Shown piece after piece: positions 25,088-33,098 of a stretch of 64,000 nucleotides of DNA. The notes beneath the pieces were generated by a model. The model searched no databases, was not told the DNA's origin, and worked only from the letters and a program-made list of their open reading frames with translations. Each line of letters begins with the position of its first letter. Within the stretch, counting starts at the first letter, position 1. A program made the translations under genes and the position numbers. The stretch is from Cytobacillus horneckiae (GTDB lineage Bacteria > Bacillota > Bacilli > Bacillales > Cytobacillaceae): positions 1 to 64,000 of the forward strand of contig NZ_PISD01000028.1 in the NCBI RefSeq assembly GCF_002835735.1, read 5' to 3'.

Positions 25088-25981
25088 TTATTGAGAAACA
25101 ACATTCAAGCTTTCCAAAATTTCTTTTAGCTTATCCTCTTCCTCTTCTGTCAGCCCAAGACGCGGAGATCGAGCCGGTCCGCCTGCTTGTCCATTTAATT
25201 CCATTGCCCGTTTAACAATTTGCACATACTTGCCTGAACCCTCGAGAAATTCACATAGCGGCAAAATTAAATCATTTATCTGCCATGCTTCCTCCTCTTC
25301 ACCTTCTTGAAAAAGGTTATACATTTTTGTTACCAAGCCAGGCACAATATTGCCTGCAACTGAAATCCATCCAGTCGCTCCAACAAAATAGGATTCCATC
25401 ACTAATTCTTCAGCACCGCAAAAGACTTCAAAGTCTCCTTTTCCCATTCTCGCCAAATCTCTTGCCTTGCGAATGTCCCCGCTGGATTCCTTAATATGCG
25501 TGACATTCTTGCAAGCTCTTCCGATTTCCAGCATGAGCTCAATGCTCATGTCCACACCTGATGTAAATGGATTATTATAGAGCATGATAGGAATATCTAC
25601 TGCTTCTGAAACGGATTTAAAATGATGGTAAATCTCTCTTTCTTTTGGCTTCATATAATATGGATTAATGATGAGTGCACAGTCAGCTCCATGGGCGTTT
25701 GCCTGCTTTGTATACTCAATCGTTTCTGCTGTCGTTTCTGCTGCTGTACCAACAATGACCGGCACACGCCCATTTACTGTATTCATGACAGTTTCGACCA
25801 TTTGGAACCTTTCACTTTTCGATAAACTGACAAACTCACCAGTACTGCCGTTAATGACAAGCCCTGCTACACCTTGATCAATAAAATAATTCACATTATT
25901 TACAACGCCTTGCCAGTCGATGCTTTGTTCCTTATCCATCGGTGTAATTAGCACTGGATAAGCTCCTTGTATTTTCTTCAT
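25088..25981 (-). CDS. DapA-superfamily lyase, probable 1-pyrroline-4-hydroxy-2-carboxylate deaminase
   Basis: A 297-residue class I aldolase-fold enzyme of the dihydrodipicolinate synthase/N-acetylneuraminate lyase superfamily. The Schiff-base lysine is Lys164 in THIKESSGD, the catalytic tyrosine is Tyr135 in MLYNNPF, and GSTGEFVSLS is the carboxylate-binding loop. In hydroxyproline catabolism, members of this family deaminate and dehydrate 1-pyrroline-4-hydroxy-2-carboxylate to 2,5-dioxopentanoate. Genes on both sides encode the preceding and following steps, which supports this role over lysine biosynthesis. The ATG follows AAGGAGGAG. Confidence 0.88.
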   Translation of the reverse strand: MKKIQGAYPVLITPMDKEQSIDWQGVVNNVNYFIDQGVAGLVINGSTGEFVSLSKSERFQMVETVMNTVNGRVPVIVGTAAETTAETIEYTKQANAHGADCALIINPYYMKPKEREIYHHFKSVSEAVDIPIMLYNNPFTSGVDMSIELMLEIGRACKNVTHIKESSGDIRKARDLARMGKGDFEVFCGAEELVMESYFVGATGWISVAGNIVPGLVTKMYNLFQEGEEEEAWQINDLILPLCEFLEGSGKYVQIVKRAMELNGQAGGPARSPRLGLTEEEEDKLKEILESLNVVSQ

Positions 25982-25997
25982 TTATTACTCCTCCTTG

Positions 25998-26885
25998 TTA
26001 TTTTATTAAGAAACCTTTAGCTAACGGATCAGTTGGATCAAGGACGAACGTTTGCATACTTGTAATGAAGCCTCTGCTTTTTAATCTGCTACCTTTATCT
26101 GAATGGTGCATTTGCAGTCGGCTGCCGAAAATACTTTCATTTATAAATAGCTGTTCACTTGCTGACTCTTTTTTGAAGTTCGCAAAGCAAGCCGCCGTCG
26201 TTTCAAAGCCTGGCGATCGCAAAATTTGCCCATCCTTGTTAAAGGTCATTGTTTTTATATGACTAGATTTGCTATCTATTAAGACTATCCCGTCAACACG
26301 ATCATCCAGTAAGGTAGCTTTGCTCTTTCCCAAATTCGAAAGCTGCGGCAACTTCTCCAGCTCAATCGTGATATTGGAATCAAATAAGGCAAGCCTGTAG
26401 CTATTGCCTTCCGCAATGGAATAATCTGCTTGTTGATTTGGAATAACATGGACATCGTCCATAGCCATCCACACTTCTATGACTTCATCCTCTTCTAAAA
26501 TAGCCGTGACTTGTATAATGCCAGCGATGGTTTCTATTGTATATTGTTGAGATGACCTTACCTCAAGCTTGCCTGTTTCTAATAAACATGTAATGACAGC
26601 GACTATTCCGCTATAGGAAACGGTCATTTCTCCCTCATGATTAAAGAAAAGAGCAGCTGCGTCTGCTTGTTGATGATATGGAGGGAGCACAGCACACCCC
26701 GATAAACCTGCGTATCCCCGCGGTTCTTTTAACAGCAGGCTGATTTCTTTTTCAAACTTGATTGGAAATTGTTCTGACAGCTGATATAAACTGTTCGTTC
26801 TTGGCAAAGAGAGATCATGAATAATGCGAAAGGCTTCACCCGCAACGTGAATATCTATCGTAGAGTAGATTTTATTCAGCTTCAT
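25998..26885 (-). CDS. Proline racemase family paralogue lacking both catalytic cysteines
   Basis: A 295-residue protein that aligns along its length with the adjacent epimerase (IDIHVAGEAFR, LLLKEPRGYAGLSGCAV, and the ending VLDPTDPLAKGFLIK). The two active-site cysteines are absent. The MCGHDTIG motif is VSYSGIVA here (Ser90 in place of Cys), and SPCGTGT is SPGFETT (Gly226 in place of Cys). It cannot work by the two-base thiol mechanism. It is also about 50 residues shorter than the epimerase. It overlaps the epimerase gene by four bases with a GGAGGAAGT site, so it is translated and coupled. It may be a regulatory or structural subunit of the epimerase, or a dehydratase-like enzyme with altered chemistry. 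Confidence 0.82.
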   Translation of the reverse strand: MKLNKIYSTIDIHVAGEAFRIIHDLSLPRTNSLYQLSEQFPIKFEKEISLLLKEPRGYAGLSGCAVLPPYHQQADAAALFFNHEGEMTVSYSGIVAVITCLLETGKLEVRSSQQYTIETIAGIIQVTAILEEDEVIEVWMAMDDVHVIPNQQADYSIAEGNSYRLALFDSNITIELEKLPQLSNLGKSKATLLDDRVDGIVLIDSKSSHIKTMTFNKDGQILRSPGFETTAACFANFKKESASEQLFINESIFGSRLQMHHSDKGSRLKSRGFITSMQTFVLDPTDPLAKGFLIK

Positions 26886-27919
26886 TGCACTTCCTCCATT
26901 TCATGATCCATTGGCGGAATAAGTAAAAAGCCCTCATTCAGTGGATCAGCTTCATGGGAAAAGAAGCGATGAGTTCCCATCAGCCATGCGGACCCAGTAA
27001 TTCTAGTGATGACCGCTTCTACTCCTTTGACATGCGTTGTCTCAACGACTTGTCCTTTAAATAGAGAGCCCACAATACTTTCATGAACAAATTCTTCCTC
27101 TATTTGGATTTTTCCATCGTTATACAAAACGGCCAATTTAGCAGAGGTTCCTGTCCCGCATGGCGAGCGATCGATGCCGCCTGGAGGAACGACAACAGTA
27201 TTTTTCACATCGGCATCTTTATGATCAGGCGTGGTATAAAACTCTACATGCGTCAGTCCTCTAATAAATGAGTGCTCAGGATGTACAATTTCTGTATAAT
27301 CATTGATGACATTTCGAATCGTAATCGCCGTATTGATTATATGTGCGGCGTGCTCAGGCATTAATTCCACACCAACAGAGGCAGCATCAATAATTGCATA
27401 GAAGTTGCCGCCGTAGGCTATATCAGCATCCACTTTTCCAACGCCCTCGACTTCTAGAGAAATTTTCTTCAATAAAAAAGCCGGGATGTTGCAAAAAGAA
27501 ACTTCCAGCGCTTTTCCGTTTTCAACCTTAATCTCTACATCTACGATTCCCGCTGGTGTATCTAGCTTTAACGCAGTAATCGGCTCCCTAATTGGAATTA
27601 ATCCTGCTTCTACTAAGGCAGTGCACACGCCAATTGTGTCATGCCCACACATCGGCAAATACCCGCCTGTTTCAATGTAAATGACCCCAATATCAGCATC
27701 AGGATGGCATGGGTCGGTTAATAGTGCACCTGACATGACATCATGTCCGCGCGGTTCATTCATTAGCAGCTTGCGTATCCAGTCATGTTCCTTTTTCATA
27801 TGCAGCATTTTCTCCGACATTGTCTTTCCTTCCAGCTTCGGCAAGCCGCTTACTAATGTCCTAGTAGGGTTGCCGCCAGTATGCGTATCAATCGTTGTAA
27901 ACATCTTATCTGCCTTCAT
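26882..27919 (-). CDS. 4-hydroxyproline 2-epimerase (proline racemase family)
   Basis: A cofactor-independent epimerase, probably trans-4-hydroxy-L-proline to cis-4-hydroxy-D-proline. It is 345 residues long. Both catalytic cysteines are present: Cys91 in PMCGHDTIG and Cys254 in DRSPCGTGTSAKLA. NEPRGHDVMSGA and GNFYAIIDA are also family-typical. Two cysteines argue against trans-3-hydroxyproline dehydratase, which has Thr at the second site. The gene overlaps the FAD dehydrogenase gene by four bases upstream and the cysteine-less paralogue downstream, so all three are translationally coupled. The ATG at 27919 has AAAGGA upstream. Confidence 0.9.
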   Translation of the reverse strand: MKADKMFTTIDTHTGGNPTRTLVSGLPKLEGKTMSEKMLHMKKEHDWIRKLLMNEPRGHDVMSGALLTDPCHPDADIGVIYIETGGYLPMCGHDTIGVCTALVEAGLIPIREPITALKLDTPAGIVDVEIKVENGKALEVSFCNIPAFLLKKISLEVEGVGKVDADIAYGGNFYAIIDAASVGVELMPEHAAHIINTAITIRNVINDYTEIVHPEHSFIRGLTHVEFYTTPDHKDADVKNTVVVPPGGIDRSPCGTGTSAKLAVLYNDGKIQIEEEFVHESIVGSLFKGQVVETTHVKGVEAVITRITGSAWLMGTHRFFSHEADPLNEGFLLIPPMDHEMEEVQ

Positions 27920-29088
27920 AGACTGACCGTCCTTTCTTTGAAGCGATTAAGTCTTAAAGGATCCGTTGGAATTGACGTCTCCTTTTCATTGATTAGCTCT
28001 TCCATTACCTTCCCTGTTACTGCTGCGAGACTGATGCCATCTCCCTCATGTCCAGCCGCGACGTAATAATTCGGCAGTTCATCAACAGCAGAAACAATCG
28101 GCAGATGATCCTCTGTCCAAGGACGCAAGCCCGCATAAGCGCGAATGACCATCATATCGGCCATTTTCGGATAAAAACGGATCGCACGGTTTGCAATGCA
28201 CTGAATGATTTCATTGTTCACTTTTAAATCGAAGCCGGCAAATTCCCGGCTGCTTCCGATTAGGAAGTTCTGGCTTTCTGTTGGTTCAAAAACGAGCGCC
28301 ACCCCATACTTTTCTGTCAGCGAATCGACTTGTCTTCTGCCCCCAAATTTAGAGATCAAATAACCGAACTCCATTACCTTCCTCGAGCCAACATGCTCCT
28401 GTCTTGATGCAACGATAATATGACCTTTTCTTGGCAGGATGGGGATGTTCAAGTCCAGCATTTCTCCTAATTTCGGCGCCCAAACACCAGCGGCATTGAC
28501 GACATAATCAGCTGTAAACACGCCATTGCATGTTTCTGCTGTAAACACTCCGTGTTCATGCTTCATATTTGTTACTTCAGTATGTTTATATGCTTTTGCG
28601 CCTGACATCTTCGCAGCCTCTAGTAAGGAAAATGCCAGTAAATACGGGTTGACCGTTGAATCTGTTGCGCATTCTAATCCACCTAATAAATCATCCGCAA
28701 AAAATTTAGATTCTTGGCGAATGTCTTGTCTGTCCAGCATCCTAAAAGGCAGGCCCGCATTCTTTTGGCGATTCACCCATTGCTGGGCTGCCTCCATCTC
28801 TTCTTCAGATTCACAAACTAAAATACTCCCTGGCGCCCGATATTCAAACGGCTGCACTAGCTCTCTGCTTAGTTCTTGAACGAGCTGCTGGCTTACCAAT
28901 GACATTTGACTATCGAATCCGGGGTCTTTATCAATGGCTAATATGTTGCCGTCACACCTTGAGGATGTGCCGCTGACAAATTCGCCTTTATCAATAATTG
29001 TCACGTCTCTGCCTGATTTAGAAACATAATAAGCAATGGAGCAGCCAATAATGCCTCCTCCCATAATCAGCACTTCACAATGTGGCAA
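27916..29088 (-). CDS. FAD-dependent D-amino acid (D-hydroxyproline) dehydrogenase subunit
   Basis: A 390-residue flavoprotein of the DadA/glycine-oxidase (DAO) family. It has an N-terminal dinucleotide fold (EVLIMGGGIIGCSIAYYVSK with Asp/Glu VTIIDKG), VNAAGVWAP, and a C-terminal flavin motif YYVAAGHEGDGISLA. It should oxidise cis-4-hydroxy-D-proline to 1-pyrroline-4-hydroxy-2-carboxylate. The plus-strand set (30951-32779) encodes the iron-sulfur and second flavin subunits expected for a multi-subunit hydroxyproline dehydrogenase. The start is a TTG at 29088 behind GGGAGGAGAA. It is the first gene of the minus-strand operon, about 40 bp downstream of a sigma-54 promoter. Confidence 0.87.
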   Translation of the reverse strand: MPHCEVLIMGGGIIGCSIAYYVSKSGRDVTIIDKGEFVSGTSSRCDGNILAIDKDPGFDSQMSLVSQQLVQELSRELVQPFEYRAPGSILVCESEEEMEAAQQWVNRQKNAGLPFRMLDRQDIRQESKFFADDLLGGLECATDSTVNPYLLAFSLLEAAKMSGAKAYKHTEVTNMKHEHGVFTAETCNGVFTADYVVNAAGVWAPKLGEMLDLNIPILPRKGHIIVASRQEHVGSRKVMEFGYLISKFGGRRQVDSLTEKYGVALVFEPTESQNFLIGSSREFAGFDLKVNNEIIQCIANRAIRFYPKMADMMVIRAYAGLRPWTEDHLPIVSAVDELPNYYVAAGHEGDGISLAAVTGKVMEELINEKETSIPTDPLRLNRFKERTVSL

Positions 29089-29128
29089 TCAGTTCTCCTC
29101 CCTTCAATCAAGCTGCTAATCAATTAAG

Positions 29129-29146
29129 TTGCAAATAACGTGCCAA
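29129..29146 (-). promoter_or_regulatory. Sigma-54 (-24/-12) promoter of the minus-strand hydroxyproline operon
   Basis: Minus-strand TTGGCAC-gttat-TTGCAA: GG and GC separated by exactly 10 bases, a near-perfect match to the sigma-54 consensus. It lies about 41 bp upstream of the dehydrogenase start and close to a divergent sigma-54 activator gene. Confidence 0.9.
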
Positions 29147-29172
29147 GTTTCTACATCATTTGCAAATAAATT

Positions 29173-29243
29173 GTGTAAAAATTTTTAAAATTAAATTAAG
29201 ATAAATGTATAATCATTTTTACACTGTCAAACTTTTTTTACAC
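29173..29243. promoter_or_regulatory. Candidate enhancer sites for the sigma-54 activator
   Basis: Three copies of TTTTTACAC or its complement occur: GTGTAAAAA at 29173, TTTTTACAC at 29216-29224 and again ending at 29243. They lie 30-115 bp upstream of the -24/-12 promoter, as expected of upstream activating sequences. They also overlap the activator's own promoter region, so autoregulation is possible. Repeat copies are seen; function is inferred. Confidence 0.5.
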
Positions 29244-29257
29244 ATAAAGGAGGAGCT

Positions 29258-30874
29258 ATGTCACTATCCTTGCCGCCATTAAAAGAAGCTGTAAAAAAAC
29301 TGCTAATCACGGACAATATCGAAGAAATGACGAGCATCTCTCTTTCATTCAATCGTTCATGGGACGATTTATTGTCAGCATTAAAGCAATGTCCTACCAT
29401 TACAATAGTCGACGATGAAGGACACTCTCTCGGGTATTTAAGCGCAGGACAAATCGCAGAATTCATCTATCACCACTTCAATCAATTAAGCGAATATTAT
29501 CACGCCGTTCTCAAAACGTCCGACTCCTCTGTTACAGTCATTAATGCGAACGGAATCGTCTGTTCCTGGACAGAAGGTGCGGAAAGGATATTTTCTGTTA
29601 ATAATCAAGACATAATCGGCAAGCCAATCACCGATTTTTTCGAATATGAAAAGCTGGAAATCTTGCAGTCTCTTAATGAGGGGAAAAGCATCACCGGCCA
29701 TTATCATCAGCCAAGGTCCGATTTATTCGTCCTCATTAATTCAAACCCAGTCTATTTAAACGGCCATATCATCGGCGCAGTTGTATCGGAAACAGATGTC
29801 ACCCACCAAGTGGCACTGAACGAGAAGCTGTTCCATATGTCGAATGAAATGCACCGCCTTGAGCAGGAAATGGCTAAATATAAAAATACACACGACGCCT
29901 TTCACACGATTAAAGGAAAAAGCACGGCAATCAAAAATACGATTGCACTGGCTAAAAAGGTTTGCACCGTTAAATCCACTGTATTAATACTCGGGGAAAG
30001 CGGGGTCGGCAAGGAGGTCTTCGCGAAAGCCATCCATGAAGCGAGCGAAGGACCAGGCGCTCCCTTTATCTCCATTAACTGCGGCGCCATTCCTTCATCA
30101 TTATTTGAAAGTGAATTATTTGGCTATGAACGCGGTTCATTTTCCGGTGCAGATCCGAAAGGGAAGAAAGGGAAGATTGAGCTTGCTAGAGGAGGTACGC
30201 TATTCCTTGATGAAATTGGCGAACTGCCTCTCGATATGCAGGTGAAGCTATTGCGCGTACTGCAGGAGCGCAAATACTACCGGGTTGGCGGAGAGAAGGA
30301 AATCGACATTAACTTCCGCATCCTTACGGCGACAAATCGCGACTTGCCGCAATTAATGAAGGAAGGCAAATTTCGCGAAGATTTATATTACCGCCTAAAT
30401 GTCGTCAGCATCCCGATTCCGCCCTTAAGAGAGCGCAAAGAAGATTTGATAGAATTGGTTCATCATTTTATCTACAATTTTTCAATCAGCTACAACCGGC
30501 CGATTCATCAGCTCGCCCCCGAGGTCATCCATGAGCTTCTTCAATACAATTGGCCAGGCAATATAAGAGAGCTGAGAAATGTGGCAGAACGCCTTGTTGT
30601 GTTTGCAACAGACGGAGTCATTAGAAAAGAGTATTTGCCGTTCACCCCCAATCATTCTGATCAATCCAGTAACGTTGGTTTTTTAATAGAAGAGAAATCA
30701 ATAGAAAACGAGGAACCCATTTTGCCTCTGCAAGTTGAATTGGAAAAGCATGAGCGATGCATCATCGAAAAAGCATTGAGATTAACAGCAGGCAATAAGG
30801 TGGAATGCGCCAAGCAATTGGGAATTACGCGAGCCACTTTATATAATCGAATGAAACGTTTAGGCTTGCATTAA
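29258..30874 (+). CDS. Sigma-54-dependent transcriptional activator (PAS-AAA+-HTH)
   Basis: A 538-residue enhancer-binding protein. Residues about 1-75 are an unassigned N-terminal region (possibly CBS-like). Residues about 80-185 form a PAS domain (YYHAVLKTSDSSVTVINANG, GKPITDFF). The AAA+ core has Walker A GESGVGKE (246-253), the sigma-54 contact loop GSFSGA (293-298) and GGTLFLDEIGELPLDMQVKLL. The C-terminus has a Fis-type helix-turn-helix (AKQLGITRATLYNRMKRLG). There is no receiver domain, so it likely senses a ligand directly, probably hydroxyproline or a pathway intermediate, through the PAS region. The ATG follows AAGGAGGAGC. It lies between, and probably drives, two sigma-54 promoters at 29129 and 30896. 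Confidence 0.94.
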   Translation: MSLSLPPLKEAVKKLLITDNIEEMTSISLSFNRSWDDLLSALKQCPTITIVDDEGHSLGYLSAGQIAEFIYHHFNQLSEYYHAVLKTSDSSVTVINANGIVCSWTEGAERIFSVNNQDIIGKPITDFFEYEKLEILQSLNEGKSITGHYHQPRSDLFVLINSNPVYLNGHIIGAVVSETDVTHQVALNEKLFHMSNEMHRLEQEMAKYKNTHDAFHTIKGKSTAIKNTIALAKKVCTVKSTVLILGESGVGKEVFAKAIHEASEGPGAPFISINCGAIPSSLFESELFGYERGSFSGADPKGKKGKIELARGGTLFLDEIGELPLDMQVKLLRVLQERKYYRVGGEKEIDINFRILTATNRDLPQLMKEGKFREDLYYRLNVVSIPIPPLRERKEDLIELVHHFIYNFSISYNRPIHQLAPEVIHELLQYNWPGNIRELRNVAERLVVFATDGVIRKEYLPFTPNHSDQSSNVGFLIEEKSIENEEPILPLQVELEKHERCIIEKALRLTAGNKVECAKQLGITRATLYNRMKRLGLH

Positions 30875-30895
30875 ATTGCAGGCCTTTTCCTTTAG

Positions 30896-30912
30896 TTGGT
30901 ATGAATTTTGCA
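30896..30912 (+). promoter_or_regulatory. Sigma-54 promoter of the plus-strand dehydrogenase genes
   Basis: TTGGTAT-gaatt-TTGCA has GG and GC spaced by 10 bases, as required. It lies 22 bp after the activator's stop and 38 bp before the ferredoxin-like gene. It has one departure from the -24 consensus (TTGGTAT for TTGGCAC). Confidence 0.8.
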
Positions 30913-30950
30913 TATTAATCACAATAGATTACCAACAAGGAGGAAATGAC

Positions 30951-31226
30951 ATGCATAAAGACAATACAATCATCATTTGCCGCTGCGAAGAAGTCACATA
31001 CAGTACACTTCAAGAAACAGCCAAGCTTCATCAATGTTCCGCTCGCGAACTAAAACTGCGTACAAGAGCCGGCATGGGATTTTGCGGTGGACGCACATGC
31101 AGGCCGATATTAGATAGAGTGATAGAAGATTTCATTCCAAACACTACTGCCGATGCGATTCCGCTTAAATACCAGCCCCCTGTCAGAGCAGTCACGTTCG
31201 GAACGGTAGGTGGATCCAATGACTAG
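30951..31226 (+). CDS. BFD-type (2Fe-2S)-binding subunit of hydroxyproline dehydrogenase
   Basis: A 91-residue BFD-like [2Fe-2S] protein. The four cysteines are seen as ICRCEEVTY (CxC) and GFCGGRTCRPIL (CxxxxC). Such domains are separate subunits or C-terminal modules of multi-subunit amino-acid dehydrogenases related to hydrogen cyanide synthase HcnABC and opine or D-hydroxyproline dehydrogenases. The ATG at 30951 has AAGGAGGAAATGAC. A longer reading to 30876 spans the promoter and is rejected. It overlaps the next gene by eight bases. Confidence 0.85.
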   Translation: MHKDNTIIICRCEEVTYSTLQETAKLHQCSARELKLRTRAGMGFCGGRTCRPILDRVIEDFIPNTTADAIPLKYQPPVRAVTFGTVGGSND

Positions 31227-31554
31227 AATCGTTCACCATCCAATCTTAGGCAGTCTCAATAACAGGCAAAAATTTTCATTCGTCTTTAATGGACAAGAAT
31301 TAGAAGCGTACGAAAATGAAACCATCGCCGCAGCACTGCTAGCCAATGGCATCCGCACCCTTCGCCATCATGAAGAAAGCGGCAGCCCGCGCGGATTCTA
31401 CTGCAATATCGGCCATTGCATGGAATGCCGCCTAACCGTAAACGAGCAAGCCAATGTACGAGCCTGCCTCACCACTGTCAAGCCAAACATGGCCGTACAA
31501 AGCGGAAAGCAGCATCCGAATATCGTAAAAAGGATGGTGGAGGAAAATGAGTGA
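31219..31554 (+). CDS. 2Fe-2S ferredoxin-like subunit (HcnA-like)
   Basis: A 111-residue ferredoxin-fold subunit. YENETIAAALLANGIRTL is the family's beta-grasp start. The cluster cysteines appear in FYCNIGHCMECRLTVN with a further Cys in VRACLTTV. It matches the HcnA/SoxA-type small subunit of D-hydroxyproline or sarcosine-oxidase-like complexes. The ATG at 31219 lies within the end of the preceding gene (ATGACTAG overlap); an upstream GTG at 31210 is less likely. It ends eight bases into the next gene, so the three subunits are translationally coupled. Confidence 0.85.
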   Translation: MTRIVHHPILGSLNNRQKFSFVFNGQELEAYENETIAAALLANGIRTLRHHEESGSPRGFYCNIGHCMECRLTVNEQANVRACLTTVKPNMAVQSGKQHPNIVKRMVEENE

Positions 31555-32779
31555 AATCCTCATCATCGGCGCAGGACCAGCAGGATTATCAGGCGCCATC
31601 GCCTGCGCCCAGCATGGATTGAAAGTAACCATCATCGATGAATTTATCAAACCAGGAGGCCGGCTGCTTGGGCAGCTACACCAGGAACCATCAGGCGAAT
31701 GGTGGAATGGGATGAAGGAAGCGGAGAAACTAATTAATGAAACGAAAACCCTTCCAATTGACATTCGCTGCGGAGTATCAGTATATAATATCGAGCGACA
31801 CGATGCCGACTGGTACGTCTATACAAATGAAGGCGTATTCGAATCTCCATACGTCCTCATCGCAACAGGCGCCGCCGAATATGCCATTCCCGTTCCCGGC
31901 TGGACCTTGCCTGGCGTCATGTCCATTGGCGCCTCCCAAGTCATGACAAACGTTCACCGCGTCCAAGTCGGCAAAAAGGGCATCATCATCGGAGCCAACG
32001 TACTCGCCTTTGCCATACTAAATGAGCTGCAAATGGCTGGAATCAATATAGAGAGAGTCGTTCTACCTGCTGAGAGTCCCATTAGCAAAAAGGAAAGTAA
32101 CCCTGAAGAAGTGCTGAAAATCCTTACCGAAGCAGGGCATCTGGCTCCATCTGCCCTGCTTCGGAATGGCAGTAAATTGATGAAAATAGATAGCCTAAGG
32201 AGAATGGCGTTAAAATACTTCCCTAAAGGCGGAATGAAAATCAATGGCACCCCACTGCAGTTAAAAAAAGCTGCCATCGAAATTGTAGGAAATGAAAAGG
32301 TAGAAGGCGTCAAACTAGCAACCATCGATTCGCAAGGCAACATCATCTCAGGAACTGAAAAACTCTATGAAGCCGACTTCGTCTGCATTGCCGGCGGATT
32401 ATATCCGCTCGCTGAACTTGCCGCTGTCGCCGGCTGCCCTTTTAAGTACATCCCTCAGCTCGGTGGACATGTTCCGATTCATTCGAAGAATATGGAAACC
32501 CCGATTCCAGGAATGTTTGTTGCCGGAAACATTACAGGAATTGAAAGCGGCAAAATTGCCATGGCCCAAGGAACAGTTGCTGGATTAGCCATCGCAATGG
32601 CGTCTCAATCAAACGCTAAGATTGATGAACAATTACAGCAGGCCCTTCAAAAAGTGGAAGAAGTTCGGACAAAAAGCCCCATTCAGTTTATCCCAGAGAT
32701 TGCTGAAGGACGGCTAGCAATGGAAAGAGTGTGGGAAAAAGAAAGTAATAGAGGAGAATTGGAGAGGGTGATTTTCTAA
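31547..32779 (+). CDS. FAD/NAD(P)-binding subunit (HcnB-like) of hydroxyproline dehydrogenase
   Basis: A 410-residue flavoprotein of the pyridine-nucleotide-disulphide-oxidoreductase type. The N-terminal FAD fold is LIIGAGPAGLSGAIACAQ, followed by FIKPGGRLLGQ. The second dinucleotide site has GKKGIIIGANVLAFAI, and the C-terminal flavin motif is PGMFVAGNITGIESGKIAMAQG. With the two small iron-sulfur subunits and the DadA-like subunit encoded divergently, it would form a hetero-oligomeric D-hydroxyproline dehydrogenase passing electrons to the respiratory chain. The three-gene operon has a sigma-54 promoter at 30896. Confidence 0.86.
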   Translation: MSEILIIGAGPAGLSGAIACAQHGLKVTIIDEFIKPGGRLLGQLHQEPSGEWWNGMKEAEKLINETKTLPIDIRCGVSVYNIERHDADWYVYTNEGVFESPYVLIATGAAEYAIPVPGWTLPGVMSIGASQVMTNVHRVQVGKKGIIIGANVLAFAILNELQMAGINIERVVLPAESPISKKESNPEEVLKILTEAGHLAPSALLRNGSKLMKIDSLRRMALKYFPKGGMKINGTPLQLKKAAIEIVGNEKVEGVKLATIDSQGNIISGTEKLYEADFVCIAGGLYPLAELAAVAGCPFKYIPQLGGHVPIHSKNMETPIPGMFVAGNITGIESGKIAMAQGTVAGLAIAMASQSNAKIDEQLQQALQKVEEVRTKSPIQFIPEIAEGRLAMERVWEKESNRGELERVIF

Positions 32780-32781
32780 TC

Positions 32782-33085
32782 GTTATATCTCTGTGGAGGT
32801 TTTCAAAATGGAGCGCTTCAGATGGATATTTGCAAGTTATCTTGTTGAGGCTTTTAAGAATGGTCGTTTCAGGAAGATCTATCTGTTTTATCTCCGTAAT
32901 GGTATTCAAAGCACTTCACAGAGATATATCTGTTTTATCTACGTGAAGGCTTCCAAAACTGAGCACTTGGCAGAGATATATCTGTTTTATCTACATAAAG
33001 GCATTGTAATTCAAAAGTGAACCCACTCACTAACATATACAACATTTATCACCGTGAAAACTTTCGAAAGGAGCACTCTATACAT
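32782..33085 (+). repeat. Degenerate tandem repeat of about 52 bp, six units
   Basis: The best units, at 32921 and 32973, share GAGATATATCTGTTTTATCT, then ACGTGAAGGCTTCCAAAAC and GAGCACTTGGCA. Weaker units start near 32782, 32821, 32875 and 33033, with spacing of 40-60 bp. A single related copy lies inverted at 56163-56226. No credible protein is encoded. Confidence 0.75.
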
Positions 33086-33098
33086 ATACTCTTTTTCA

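Noticed and set aside
30876-30950. Extended start of the BFD-like protein
   Set aside because: The added codons span the sigma-54 promoter. The ATG at 30951 has AAGGAGG.
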